Assembly (NCBI GenBank): GCA_937934115.1
Contig: CALHAH010000007.1
Coordinates: 44,590-108,589, forward strand
DNA from: an uncultured Thermoanaerobaculum sp.
Lineage (GTDB): Bacteria; Acidobacteriota; Thermoanaerobaculia; Thermoanaerobaculales; Thermoanaerobaculaceae
Direction of reading: 5' to 3'
DNA length: 64,000 nt
A program made the position numbers and the translations under genes. Positions 8,282 through 17,152 of the stretch are shown here, piece by piece. Under the pieces are notes generated by a model. It was not told the origin of the DNA, ran no database searches, and saw nothing but the letters and a program-made list of their open reading frames with translations. The first letter of the stretch is position 1. Every line of letters begins with the position of its first letter.

Positions 8282-8383
8282 TATAGATCTTCCCGGGTAT
8301 GGATGCGTCCTTCACCGCATGAACGTGGCAAACTGCTGGGTTACCGATAACGCTCCGGATGGTGCCACGTGTAGGGGGCAAAA

Positions 8384-10633
8384 ATGCTAGCGTTGTTCGC
8401 TTTGGCCTTGGGCCTGGCAACCGTTGAGCCGGGGCCCACCTGGCAAGTACACGTGCAACTTCCCAGCCCGGGGGAAAGCGCTGACGTGACGGTGCTGGCC
8501 TTGCCGGGGCAGGAGCCAAAGCTCAACGAGGTTACAGTCGGAGGTACCACCGTTGTGCTGCTCCTGGCCAACGGCAAGGACGAGCAGCCCTGGGCCTTAG
8601 CAGGGCCCTCTTGGGTGAGCGAGCCGGTTTTCGGCAAGCCTCCGCAGGTGCTCAAGGCTTTACCCGCCAGGAGGTGGCAGCTTTCCCTGGCGCCAGCATC
8701 TCAATTGATGGCCCGCCCCTCGTTTTTGCGGCTGTTGCCGCTGGATGAGCAGGGGGTGCCGGCCGGTCCCCTTTGGGCTTACCCGGTGATTTGGCAAGAA
8801 AGTCGGGCCCGGGTGTGGGTTCCCGAAGGCAAGTGGCATGCTTTCCTTTACGTCGCAGGCGCCATGGAAGTGGATTTGGGGCCGTTGCCGGAAAAAGGCG
8901 AGCTATCACCTCGCCAGCTTTCCTTGCAACCCGGGGCGAGCCTGGTGTTTCGCATGGCGCAGGATCGTGGTCTTCCGGCTAAAGTTTGGCCTTTTCCCGA
9001 AGAGCAGTGGCAGGACCTTTACTGTGCAGCCAGCGGCCCCGGGTTGCAGCAGTTAGCTGGGGGTGTTTGGGTGGAGCGGGGAGGGTGGGTGCGTGTGGCC
9101 CTTGACAGAGCCGGGTCACTGCTGGTGGCCGGGACCGTGGAAGGCATGCCGCCGCAAGTGTGGGGGCCGTTTTTGCTAGCGGTGGGCAAAGAAACCGACG
9201 GTGGTGTGGTGCTTCCGGCCAGCGCCAGCCTTGAGGTCGTGGTGCCGGGGAGCAAGCCGTTGGTGACCAATCCCCTGCACGAGCTTTCCGTGCTCCTCTG
9301 GCCCACGGTGCTGGGTGAATTCAGCCAATGCCTGCAGGCGCAACGCCTCAGTGACTTGGAAACCGCGGCCTTTGCCGGGTTGTTCCCGGGCACCTGGTTT
9401 GTGGAAGTGGCGGCTCAGGTGAAGCCCCACGTGAGCGCCGGGGTTCTTACCCGGCGGGAGGTGGTGGAGCTGCGGCCGGGCGAGCATCGCACACTGGTTT
9501 TGCCCCTTCGGTTTTCTTTGGTGAAAGGCCGCATCCACCATCAGGGAGAGCCCGCCCATTGTCTTATCGAATTGCGCGTGGAGGACGGGGAAGGAAAGGA
9601 GCACAAAACAGCGGGCTGGTCAAACCCCAACGGCACGTTCCTTTTGCCCGGTGTGGCCGCCGGTGTGGGAGAAGCGGTAGTCACGTGTCTTAAACCTCAA
9701 GCCAACGCCACCATCGCCCCCGTGGAGGTGCAACCGAAGGTGCCTCTGGATTTGGAAATTCCGGGAGGAGAAATAACTGGGACTGTGGTGGACGGCAAAG
9801 GCCTGCCGCTGGCCGGCTGGCAGGTGCAAGCCCGTTGGCTCATCACTCCGCCGGTGCCGGACTCGCTGGCCTTTCTGCGTTACACTTTTACCCGCACCAC
9901 CAACCCGCAGGGGGCTTTCCGCTTTTCTCACCTTGCCCCGGGGATGTACAGGCTGGTGGCTATCTCTCCGCAGCGGTGGAAAAGCCCACCGGTGTTCGTG
10001 GAGCTAGCGAGCAGCAACACGCAACGGAAAGTGACCTTAAGGGTTGAAGAAAAAAAGAAAGCCTTGCTTTTGCGTGTCCCCGACTCCCGTGGGCGCTTTG
10101 AGCTTTTAGCCGTCCCGCGGCCGGCAAGCCCCTTCTCTATGAACGATCTCAGCACCGGGGGTGAAATCCCGGCGGACGGGCTGGTGCGGTTGCCGTTTTC
10201 CTGGGAGACAGTGGCGGAAGCCTTTTTAGAAGTGGTGCTGCCACCCCCTAGGGGCGTGTGGTGCGGTGCCCTGGATCCTCAATGGTGGCAAGCCCAGGAC
10301 ACGGTGGAGCTTACGATTCCCGATGTTTGGGGAAGCTTAGAGATTCGCTACCGGGGGGCAGAGGGAAGGTACCCGCCTTTATTCCTCATGGCGCAGGACG
10401 GCGCAGTGTGCAGCGTATTCTCGTTAAGCCACGGGTTTGACCCGCCGGCAGCGGTGTGGGACCCGCAAAACGCTCGTATCCTGATTCCTGCCTTGGCGCC
10501 GGGCCTGTACCAAGTTTTGGTTGTGCCAGGTGGTGGGCTTTCTCCCGAAAGCTTGGGTGGGCGGAGGAGCACCAGTGCGCCATGGGTAGCGGTGACCGCA
10601 GGTGCCGTGACTACGGTGGAGGTGAGCTTTTAG
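8384..10633 (+). CDS. Large exported protein with carboxypeptidase-regulatory-like domain
   Basis: 749 residues, with an N-terminal signal peptide (MLALFALALGLATVEPG). Most of the chain is beta-rich repeats. The stretch at about 461-545 (GEITGTVVDGKGLPLAGWQV, TNPQGAFRFSHLAPGMYRLVAI) is a clear CarboxypepD_reg-like/SdrD_B-like fold, and the segment around 365-410 (LVKGRIHHQGEPAHCLIELRV) looks like another. These are adhesion or scaffold modules, usually surface or periplasmic. No enzyme motif is seen. Its stop is 38 bases before a fabF-like fragment on the other strand. Confidence 0.7.
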   Translation: MLALFALALGLATVEPGPTWQVHVQLPSPGESADVTVLALPGQEPKLNEVTVGGTTVVLLLANGKDEQPWALAGPSWVSEPVFGKPPQVLKALPARRWQLSLAPASQLMARPSFLRLLPLDEQGVPAGPLWAYPVIWQESRARVWVPEGKWHAFLYVAGAMEVDLGPLPEKGELSPRQLSLQPGASLVFRMAQDRGLPAKVWPFPEEQWQDLYCAASGPGLQQLAGGVWVERGGWVRVALDRAGSLLVAGTVEGMPPQVWGPFLLAVGKETDGGVVLPASASLEVVVPGSKPLVTNPLHELSVLLWPTVLGEFSQCLQAQRLSDLETAAFAGLFPGTWFVEVAAQVKPHVSAGVLTRREVVELRPGEHRTLVLPLRFSLVKGRIHHQGEPAHCLIELRVEDGEGKEHKTAGWSNPNGTFLLPGVAAGVGEAVVTCLKPQANATIAPVEVQPKVPLDLEIPGGEITGTVVDGKGLPLAGWQVQARWLITPPVPDSLAFLRYTFTRTTNPQGAFRFSHLAPGMYRLVAISPQRWKSPPVFVELASSNTQRKVTLRVEEKKKALLLRVPDSRGRFELLAVPRPASPFSMNDLSTGGEIPADGLVRLPFSWETVAEAFLEVVLPPPRGVWCGALDPQWWQAQDTVELTIPDVWGSLEIRYRGAEGRYPPLFLMAQDGAVCSVFSLSHGFDPPAAVWDPQNARILIPALAPGLYQVLVVPGGGLSPESLGGRRSTSAPWVAVTAGAVTTVEVSF

Positions 10634-10648
10634 CCGCAGGCTCTTGCC

Positions 10649-10830
10649 CTAAGGTTTGCTGCCGTTCTCCAGCACCACCGCCACGCACGCTCCACCAGCG
10701 GCCACGGCGGTGACCAGGGCGGTGCGCGGGCTTTGGCCCACTTCTGCCACCGAGGGGAAGCCATGGGCTTGCAGGTGCGGCGCGGTTCTCACCACAGCGC
10801 AGGTTATTCCCTGTTCCCTAGAGGCAAAGC
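10649..10830 (-). pseudogene. Duplicated C-terminal fragment of the KS-beta gene
   Basis: Read on the minus strand this encodes HLQAHGFPSVAEVGQSPRTA and following residues up to ...GGACVAVVL, then a different tail and stop. It is nearly the same as the last ~38 codons of the ketosynthase-like gene at 13697-14836. DNA identity runs over about 115 bases (10671-10785 against 13710-13824), with only one mismatch in the first ~97. Upstream the sequence diverges, so no complete gene exists. It is a fragment left by duplication. Confidence 0.75.
10671..10785. repeat. Direct repeat, left copy (about 115 bp)
   Basis: Matches 13710-13824 in the same orientation at a constant offset of 3039 bases. The block starts near AGCACCACCGCCACGCACGC and fades after CCATGGGCTTGCA. 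The two copies bracket the frameshifted pseudogene and the 686-residue exported protein. Unequal recombination between them would remove 3.04 kb. Confidence 0.85.
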
Positions 10831-11574
10831 TGGAGTTTGAGGGTGGCCAAGATGTGGTAACCACCGGCGGCCATCTCCATGATCGTCGCAGCACTGCGAA
10901 TTTCCTAGCTTCCATGGGTGGACGTTGGTTTGCTTTTATGGGTGAGGGTGCGGCGCCCCAATTGGAAGCAACGGGCAACATAGGGTATTCCACGGGCCAA
11001 GGGAAGGTATTCATTCCCGAAGCCTCCGGGGCCTTTTGGATTCGGGCTTACCTCACGGCGCTGGACGAAAGGTACGTTTGTGTGGGTGGGGGTGGTTTCG
11101 TGGCTATTCCGTCACAACCTCGAACGTGCTGGGGAGGTTTTCAGGTTAAGGTAAAAGTTGACAAGCTCGAGCCCCTGCCACCACAAAGCCCGTACTACAT
11201 ATTGCTTGCAAACCTTCCGCCCGCCATGTGCCTGAGGTATGGAACGGCACCCTTCCTATGCTCGTGAGCATGGTGGAGTTTGCCATAGAATACCAACGGC
11301 GTTACGCGGAGCGGTACGGGGGAAAAACCGTGAGGGTTGCAATCAACGACCTTTCCTTGCCGTTGGGGGGGCTTTACGACATCTTCGCGGATTGGGACTG
11401 CCCAATTTCCGGCACCGGTTGGGAACTTCGGCGGACGTAAACACGCGCCACGCCGATGGCAGCAGTGTGGATCAGAAACTCATCGATAAAGCTGCTGAGG
11501 CCACGAAGAAGCTACGCCGTAATAACAGGGAAAGACCAAAGATTCACTTTGATTACATCGGAGGTAACCTATGA
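10800..11574 (+). pseudogene. Frameshifted, 5'-truncated exported protein remnant
   Basis: Three reading frames join into one protein. First, frame 3 reads KLEFEGGQDVVTTGGHLHDR ... PYYILLANLPPA to about 11228. Next, frame 2 reads VRVAINDLSLPLGGLYDIFA to about 11405. Last, frame 1 reads NFRHRLGTSADVNTRHADG to the stop at 11572-11574. I recall the same order (TGGHxHD, NDMSLPxGGLFDI, HRxGxxxDVN) from a family of secreted bacterial proteins of unknown function, so at least two frameshifts are real or are sequencing errors. The start is missing because the left end abuts the duplicated fragment. The stop overlaps the ATG of the next gene, suggesting that the two were once coupled. Confidence 0.65.
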
Positions 11575-13631
11575 AATTCGCCATGCGTTCTTTGGGTGTT
11601 GCGTTGGTGGCTGTATCTAGCGCTAAAAGTTGGTGCCAAACGGCGCCGCCGCTGCCGGTTTTCGAAGGCTTTACTGTGGAATCCTCCTGCCAGCCCCATG
11701 ATGATGGCTTTCATTTCCGCTACACCTATTTTGTTACCAATCCCCCGACCAACACCGACGAGATTTGGCACCTGCATCTCCCTGCAGGGGTGGCTTGCCC
11801 GGTCATTGACTTTGTGCCAGCGCCGGGCTGGTTTGGTTTTGTTGAGGACCTTACCAATGCGGCTTTTACACTTCCGCAGCACCCGCAGGTGGCCTTGTGG
11901 CATCCGAGGGCTGGTCATGGTGTGCCGGGTTCTCGGTCAGGCCCATTTACGTTTGCTTCCTGCGCTCCGCCTACGATTGGTGAATTATGGATAGGCATTT
12001 GGCTTACACCGTATTTTGAAGCGTACATGGACGCGTTTGGGCTTGAGGGGTTGGAGGCAGAGTTTGAGGATAGTGTGCGTCGAGCTTACATCCGCAAGGT
12101 ACCCACCCTGGCGCCAAGCTCGGAGGACCTTGGGAGCTTTGCCCATTGGGATGAGCTTTATGCGAACGTAAGCAAAGCCAAGGAGCTTGGGTGGATAACG
12201 GCAGCTTTGGCTGAGGCGGTGCAAGTGCGGCTCCGGGAAGGCCGGCAAGCCGCAGTGATGCAGGATCTGGCCACCGCCTCGGGCAAGCTTTCCGAGGTTG
12301 TGAGCTTGGTGCAGCAAGCGGATGAAAGCCAACGCAAGGTGGAGGCGCGAGATCTCGTGGTGCTCAATGCCCAGTACTTGAAGGAGCACCTGCCATGGCC
12401 CTGTGAACCTGCCTTGGTGTTGGCGCCGGTATCGGCCCACCATGGGATTGGCGAGCGCCACACCGCGACAGCGCGGCTTTACAACCGCGCTACGGGTTTG
12501 CCCATGGTAGGGGAGCAGGTCATCATCGCGGTGGAGGATGGACCCCATGCGGGCACCCGAGCCCAGGGGGTCACCGACGGCGAAGGGAAGTTTAGTTTGC
12601 AGTATACGGGGGTGAAGGTAGGGGAGGATAGGCTGCGGGCCTACACGCCTGGGGAGGGGGAAAGCTTAAGCAAGCTGGTGGTTGTTGTTGGCAAGGAAAA
12701 CGATTCGCTACCCCCCAAGGTGCAACGCCCTCGGAGCAAGCGACCGCGGGCTTCGCTGTCCGGCCCTGCCAGTGAGTGCCGGGTTTCCCGCGGGGAGCTT
12801 GGGGGTGCCTTCAGTGAGGTGGCGACCGTGGAATGGAGCGCGGGGCCGGATCTGGTGGTAGCGAGCTTTACGCCGCGCATGTTGATGTCGGCGCCTGGAG
12901 CCGAGTTTTACCTCAACGAAACCACCAGCAATATGGGCGCTGCGGCTGCCCCCCCATCCGTAACCCGCTATTACATCTCGCAAGAGTACCCGGTGAATCC
13001 TGCCACAGCGGTGGTTCTTGGCGAACGCCAGATCCCGCCTCTGGCGCCGGGAGAGGAAAGTCAGCGGCCCCAGGTGGTATTGCGGGTACCGTCCACCCTG
13101 CCTGCGGGAACGTACTTCCTGGACGCGTGCGCCGATGCTCCCAACAGCATCGTGGAAACCAACGAGGCGAACAACTGCGCTTCCAGTTCGCTGCAGGTGG
13201 TGGCGGGATTTTTACCCCCCAATGCCCCACCGATCTGCGCCCAGGCGACGGCAATTCCCGGGTTGCTTTGGCCGCCCAACCACAGGTTCGTGGAGGTGGG
13301 CATTGCGGGTGTGAGCGATGCGGATGGGGATGCGGTGACGCTTACCGTGACCGGTGTGACCCAGGATGAGCCCACGGAAGGGTTGGGGGATGGGGATGGG
13401 TGCCCGGACGCGGAGGTGGGAGAAGGTGGCAAGGTGCGGCTGCGGGCGGAGCGTTCAGGGACAGGCAACGGGCGGGTGTACGTGGTTTCCTTTACCGGGA
13501 GTGACGGCAAGGGGGGCCGCTGCACCGGTTCTGTGCGGGTGGGTGTGCCGCACGACCAAAACCAGCCGCCGGTGGATGATGGGCAAAGCCACGACGCCAC
13601 GGCATGCTCGGGGCGAAATCCGCGACGGTAG
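11571..13631 (+). CDS. Exported multidomain protein with CARDB domain
   Basis: 686 residues; TCGGAGGTAACCT precedes the ATG and an N-terminal signal follows. Residues about 20-270 are unassigned, with a helical part at 150-260. Residues 300-375 resemble an Ig/Big-like module (LPMVGEQVIIAVEDGPHAGT). Residues 425-545 are a CARDB-type adhesion domain (PDLVVASFTP, IVETNEANNCASS). Residues 554-670 follow a recurrent secreted domain (LLWPPNHRFVEVGI, DADGDAVTLTVTGVTQDEP, RSGTGNGRVYVVSFT). It is probably extracellular or outer-surface, in structure or adhesion. The gene lies wholly within the direct-repeat-bounded segment. Confidence 0.75.
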   Translation: MKFAMRSLGVALVAVSSAKSWCQTAPPLPVFEGFTVESSCQPHDDGFHFRYTYFVTNPPTNTDEIWHLHLPAGVACPVIDFVPAPGWFGFVEDLTNAAFTLPQHPQVALWHPRAGHGVPGSRSGPFTFASCAPPTIGELWIGIWLTPYFEAYMDAFGLEGLEAEFEDSVRRAYIRKVPTLAPSSEDLGSFAHWDELYANVSKAKELGWITAALAEAVQVRLREGRQAAVMQDLATASGKLSEVVSLVQQADESQRKVEARDLVVLNAQYLKEHLPWPCEPALVLAPVSAHHGIGERHTATARLYNRATGLPMVGEQVIIAVEDGPHAGTRAQGVTDGEGKFSLQYTGVKVGEDRLRAYTPGEGESLSKLVVVVGKENDSLPPKVQRPRSKRPRASLSGPASECRVSRGELGGAFSEVATVEWSAGPDLVVASFTPRMLMSAPGAEFYLNETTSNMGAAAAPPSVTRYYISQEYPVNPATAVVLGERQIPPLAPGEESQRPQVVLRVPSTLPAGTYFLDACADAPNSIVETNEANNCASSSLQVVAGFLPPNAPPICAQATAIPGLLWPPNHRFVEVGIAGVSDADGDAVTLTVTGVTQDEPTEGLGDGDGCPDAEVGEGGKVRLRAERSGTGNGRVYVVSFTGSDGKGGRCTGSVRVGVPHDQNQPPVDDGQSHDATACSGRNPRR

Positions 13632-13665
13632 GAGCAGAAAAAGCCCACAGCGGTGAGGCAAAGAT

Positions 13666-13698
13666 GCGGCGGGCCATGGGTGCCCGCCGGTTTTTTTT
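13666..13698. terminator. Bidirectional terminator between convergent genes
   Basis: CGGCGGGC and GCCCGCCG form a stem around an ATGGGT-centred loop, followed by eight T on the plus strand. It lies between the exported protein ending at 13631 and the KS-beta gene ending at 13697. Confidence 0.75.
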
Positions 13699-14836
13699 AC
13701 GATGCGGCAAGCACCGCCGCCACGCACGCTCCACCAGCGGCCACGGCGGTGACCAGGGCGGTGCGCGGGCTTTGGCCCACTTCTGCCACCGAGGGGAAGC
13801 CATGGGCCTGCAAATGCTGCGGCACGGGCCATTGGGGTTTTACCTCGCCACCCAGCACCAAGGCAGCCACCGCGGCGCGCAAAGCGGAAGAAAAAGCCCC
13901 TTCCCCTAGCTTTTCCACAACGCTTCCCACCACCGCCGGGCGGTGGGAGCCCAAAAGCTTTCGCAGCGCAGCTTCTTCCAGTTGGGAAAGGGCAGGCGAT
14001 CCGTTGGCCAAGCTCACCACCAGGTCCACGTGCGCCGGGGCAAGGCCTGCCTGGGCAAGGGCTTTGTGACAGGCGGCCACCAGTGCTTCCGGGCTTTCGG
14101 GGTAGCGGTGGGGCATCGTGGGCAGGGCGGCAGCACCAGTGCCGGCAATCACCACCGGGCTGGGGTTTGGGGTGAGCAACAAAACAGCAGCCCCCTCCCC
14201 CAAAGGAAAGCCGGGGCGATGGGGCTTTCGTAAGGCGCGCAAGCGGTCAAAGCATTCGGCGTTGAGCCACTGCGCTTCATCTACGCCGCAGGCCAGCATG
14301 GCTTGGGCTCGCCCGCTTCGTAGGAAACGCGCGGCCTCCACGATGGCTCGCAAGCCCGAGGCTTGCTTTTCAAAAAACGTGAGGTTGGGACCTCCTAGCT
14401 TTTCCAAGATGCCCAGTTGGCTGGCCGCAGCGTTGGCCACTGAGTTGGGGAAGTGCATGGGTGGGGCTTCTTCGGGGCCAGCGGTAAAAACTGCTTTGAG
14501 GATTTCCACCAGCGCATCGGTGCCGGCGTTCCAGGTGCCGGCGCACACCCCCACTTCGTCCCGGGGCCACGGGAGTTCTGGCCCCCACGGCGCTAAGGCT
14601 TCTTTGGCGGCTACAGCCAAAAGCCGGGAAGGGCGGTCCAAGCGGCGAGCAACCAGCGGGGGAAGGATGCCTTTGGTGTCAAAGCCGGTGCAGGTGACCA
14701 CCGGCAGGGGAGGGCCATCGGGGCGGGAAAGCCCCAAGGGTGCCTGGAAGTGGGGTTGCTGCAAAGCTTGCTTGAGAGAAGCCACACCCATGCCGGCGGC
14801 ACTCACCACCCCGAGAGCACCAATCCCCACCATCAC
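13697..14836 (-). CDS. Ketosynthase-like protein without catalytic residues (KS-beta/chain-length-factor type)
   Basis: 379 residues with a thiolase-fold ketosynthase layout. The nucleophile position reads TFFEKQASGLRAI: Gln 158 stands where active enzymes have Cys, the same substitution seen in chain-length factors of type II polyketide systems. Both catalytic His are also missing (SLANGSPAL for xNAHGT; VVEKLGEGAFSSA for VKGAIGHxxxAAG). It starts in a 4-base overlap with the active ketosynthase gene, so the two are coupled and probably form a KS-alpha/KS-beta heterodimer that elongates an acyl or polyene chain. No ACP, ketoreductase or dehydratase lies next to it. The last ~38 codons are duplicated at 10.7 kb. 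Confidence 0.8.
   Translation of the reverse strand: MMVGIGALGVVSAAGMGVASLKQALQQPHFQAPLGLSRPDGPPLPVVTCTGFDTKGILPPLVARRLDRPSRLLAVAAKEALAPWGPELPWPRDEVGVCAGTWNAGTDALVEILKAVFTAGPEEAPPMHFPNSVANAAASQLGILEKLGGPNLTFFEKQASGLRAIVEAARFLRSGRAQAMLACGVDEAQWLNAECFDRLRALRKPHRPGFPLGEGAAVLLLTPNPSPVVIAGTGAAALPTMPHRYPESPEALVAACHKALAQAGLAPAHVDLVVSLANGSPALSQLEEAALRKLLGSHRPAVVGSVVEKLGEGAFSSALRAAVAALVLGGEVKPQWPVPQHLQAHGFPSVAEVGQSPRTALVTAVAAGGACVAAVLAAS
13710..13824. repeat. Direct repeat, right copy (about 115 bp)
   Basis: The right partner of 10671-10785. It is the genuine 3' coding end of the KS-beta gene, which suggests that the left copy is the derived one. Confidence 0.85.
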
Positions 14837-16041
14837 GCCCTCCCTAAGGCCAAGACCGCCGAGTTGCCGCCAAAGGCAAAGGAGGAGGAAAGGGCAACCT
14901 CCACTGGCTGTTTTCGCGCACGGTTGGGAATGGGGTCTATGGGGCAGGCGGGATCGGGTTCTTGGAAGTTGGCGGTGGGTGGCAGCAAGCCGTGGTACAG
15001 GGCCAAGACCGTAATGGCTGCTTCAATGCCGCCGGCAGCGCACAAGCAGTGGCCAATGGCCCCTTTCACTGAGGAGACCGGTATTCGCGCCAGGCGTTCG
15101 CCAAACACCTGCAGGTACGCGGCGCATTCCGCGGGGTCGTTTTGTTCAGTGGCGGTGCCGTGGGCGTTGATGTAGTCCACGTCTTCCGCAGCTACCTGCG
15201 CGGCTTCTAAAGCTTGCCGCACCGTACGGGCCCAGGCGGAACCGGTGGGCTCGGGTTGCGTCATGTGGAACGCATCGTTGGTGACGCCGTAACCCAAAAC
15301 CCGTGCCAAAGGCGTTGCCCCGCGCCGCCGGGCGTGGTTTTCCTCTTCCAACACCAAAACCGCTGCCCCTTCGCCAAGGGAGAGCCCTTGCCGGCGGCGA
15401 TCAAAGGGCTTGGCCGGTTCGGTGTCCATCGCCCGCAGGGAGTTAAAGCCGGCAAAGGTGAGCCGACAGAGGGCATCGGCACCGCCCGCAAGGACCACCT
15501 CGGCGTCGCCACGGGCGATGCGCTCTGCCCCCACACCCACCGCCAGGGCCGAGGAGGAACAGGCGGTGGTGATGGTCGTCCGCTCGCCCGTCAATCTCCA
15601 GGCGAGAGCAACCCGATCGGCCACCACGTCTTGGGGGACCTCCAGGAACTGGGTAAGGCCCCGGGCTTGGGGACCGCGGGTCAAACGGTGAGCAAAAAAG
15701 CCCTCAGCTTCCCAAAGGCCGGCGGCGCCGCCACCAAAAATTACCGGCCACGGTGCCCCGAAAACCGAATCAAAGCCGGCCTGCTTTAAAGCTTCCTCGG
15801 CTGCCGCTAGGGCCATGAGGCTTGCGCGACACGCGTGGCGCCGGGCTTTTTCGCCAATGGTCGCAAGCTGCAAGGCCGAGGTATCCACCTGCGCTGCTAG
15901 CTGGCTGCGATAACCGGTGGGGTCGAATAAGGTCAGAGGGCGGATACCGGTTTTTCCGGAATTGAGGGCTCCCCACGTGGCCTCGCGGCTGAGGCCCAGC
16001 GCGGTGACCATCCCCACTCCCGTGACCACCACCGAAAACAT
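14833..16041 (-). CDS. Beta-ketoacyl-ACP synthase II family (KS-alpha)
   Basis: 402 residues, the normal FabF length. Catalytic Cys 161 lies in TTACSSSALA, His 294 in YINAHGTATEQND and His 331 in SSVKGAIGHCLCAAGG. FDRRRQGLSLGEGAAVLVLE is also family-typical. It condenses malonyl-ACP with a growing acyl chain in the cytoplasm. The partner encoded next has lost all three residues, so this is likely the catalytic half of a KS/CLF-like pair, not the housekeeping FabF; the alternative is a duplicated FabF with an inactive paralogue. It starts 21 bases from the AIM24 gene end. Confidence 0.9.
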   Translation of the reverse strand: MFSVVVTGVGMVTALGLSREATWGALNSGKTGIRPLTLFDPTGYRSQLAAQVDTSALQLATIGEKARRHACRASLMALAAAEEALKQAGFDSVFGAPWPVIFGGGAAGLWEAEGFFAHRLTRGPQARGLTQFLEVPQDVVADRVALAWRLTGERTTITTACSSSALAVGVGAERIARGDAEVVLAGGADALCRLTFAGFNSLRAMDTEPAKPFDRRRQGLSLGEGAAVLVLEEENHARRRGATPLARVLGYGVTNDAFHMTQPEPTGSAWARTVRQALEAAQVAAEDVDYINAHGTATEQNDPAECAAYLQVFGERLARIPVSSVKGAIGHCLCAAGGIEAAITVLALYHGLLPPTANFQEPDPACPIDPIPNRARKQPVEVALSSSFAFGGNSAVLALGRA

Positions 16042-16062
16042 AAGGTGACAGTATAGCTTGCC

Positions 16063-17043
16063 TTAAAAGCCGTCCCCGTCCAAAACGTTGCCCAGTGGGC
16101 CGAGAACCGATCCTTCTTCCCGGCGCTTTCCGGGGAGCGTCGCCTGGAGCATCCTCCCCGCCAAGCGGGAGAAGGGCAGGGACTGCAGCCAGACGCGGCC
16201 TGGTCCGCGCAAATGGGCAAAGAAAACGCCCTCACCGCCAAACAGCATGGACTTGACGCCCCCCACGGTTTGGATGTCGAAGTCCACCGTGGGTTCGAAG
16301 GCCACCACGCAGCCGGTATCCACGTGCAGGCTCTCCCCGGGGCCGAGAGTGCGTTCCACCACGGTACCGCCCGCGTGCACAAAGGCGAGACCATCCCCTT
16401 CGAGCTTCTCCATGATGAAGCCTTCCCCACCAAAAAGGCCGGTGAGGATTCTCTTTTGGAAGAAAATGCCAAGGGAAACCCCGCGGGCGGCCGCAAGAAA
16501 GGAGTCCTTTTGACAGATCAGCTGGCCACCCACATCGGGCAAGTTAATGGGCAAGATGGTGCCGGGAAAAGGCGCGGCAAAAGCAACCCGGGCTTTGCCG
16601 GTACCACGGTTGGTAAAAAGCGTGATGAACAAGCTTTCCCCCGTGAGCAGGCGCTTGCCCGCCGACAGCAGCTTGTCCATAAACCCGGCCTCGCGGGAAG
16701 CATCCCCAAAGACGGTTTCCATAAGTACCGCCGGGTCCTTGTACATCATGGCGCCAGCTTCAGCGATAGCTGACTCACCAGGATCCAGCTCCACCTCCAC
16801 AAACTGCATTTCGTGCCCCACGATGCGGTAGTCAATCTCATCGGCCCGGCGCGTGCGCGGTGGTGGAGGCGGCACCACGCCAGGTCCCGCGGTCAATTCT
16901 GGCAAAGACTTGATGGGAACCCAGTCCGCCAACCCCTCCCGCCAAGCGTAGCCTTGGGGGTTGGAAGCCGCTTGCGCCCGGGCGGCGGCGTCGTCCATGG
17001 GACCGATGCGGTTAGACCCGTAAAGGAAGTACCAGCTGGCCAT
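16063..17043 (-). CDS. GYF_2 domain plus AIM24/TIGR00266 family protein
   Basis: 326 residues. An N-terminal GYF_2 (DUF4339) module (WYFLYGSNRIGPMDDAAARA, WREGLADWVPIKSLPEL, about 3-50) is joined by a Pro-rich linker (VVPPPPPRTRR) to an AIM24 beta-helix-like domain (about 70-300: MQFVEVELDPGESAIAEAGAM, GEGFIMEKLEGDGLAFVHAGG). AIM24 proteins are widespread in bacteria and act in mitochondrial organisation in yeast; the bacterial role is unknown. The GYF_2 part may bind proline-rich partners. There is no signal peptide. The operon position with the KS pair may be coincidental. Confidence 0.85.
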   Translation of the reverse strand: MASWYFLYGSNRIGPMDDAAARAQAASNPQGYAWREGLADWVPIKSLPELTAGPGVVPPPPPRTRRADEIDYRIVGHEMQFVEVELDPGESAIAEAGAMMYKDPAVLMETVFGDASREAGFMDKLLSAGKRLLTGESLFITLFTNRGTGKARVAFAAPFPGTILPINLPDVGGQLICQKDSFLAAARGVSLGIFFQKRILTGLFGGEGFIMEKLEGDGLAFVHAGGTVVERTLGPGESLHVDTGCVVAFEPTVDFDIQTVGGVKSMLFGGEGVFFAHLRGPGRVWLQSLPFSRLAGRMLQATLPGKRREEGSVLGPLGNVLDGDGF

Positions 17044-17152
17044 GCGCCCTCCTCGCCAGGATTGTAACGGGTGTGCCGGTGTTTACGTAGTGGGAACACA
17101 GTGCAGCCAAACCTGGGTTAGACTGGAGCGCCCGCCGGGGCAGGAGGACACC

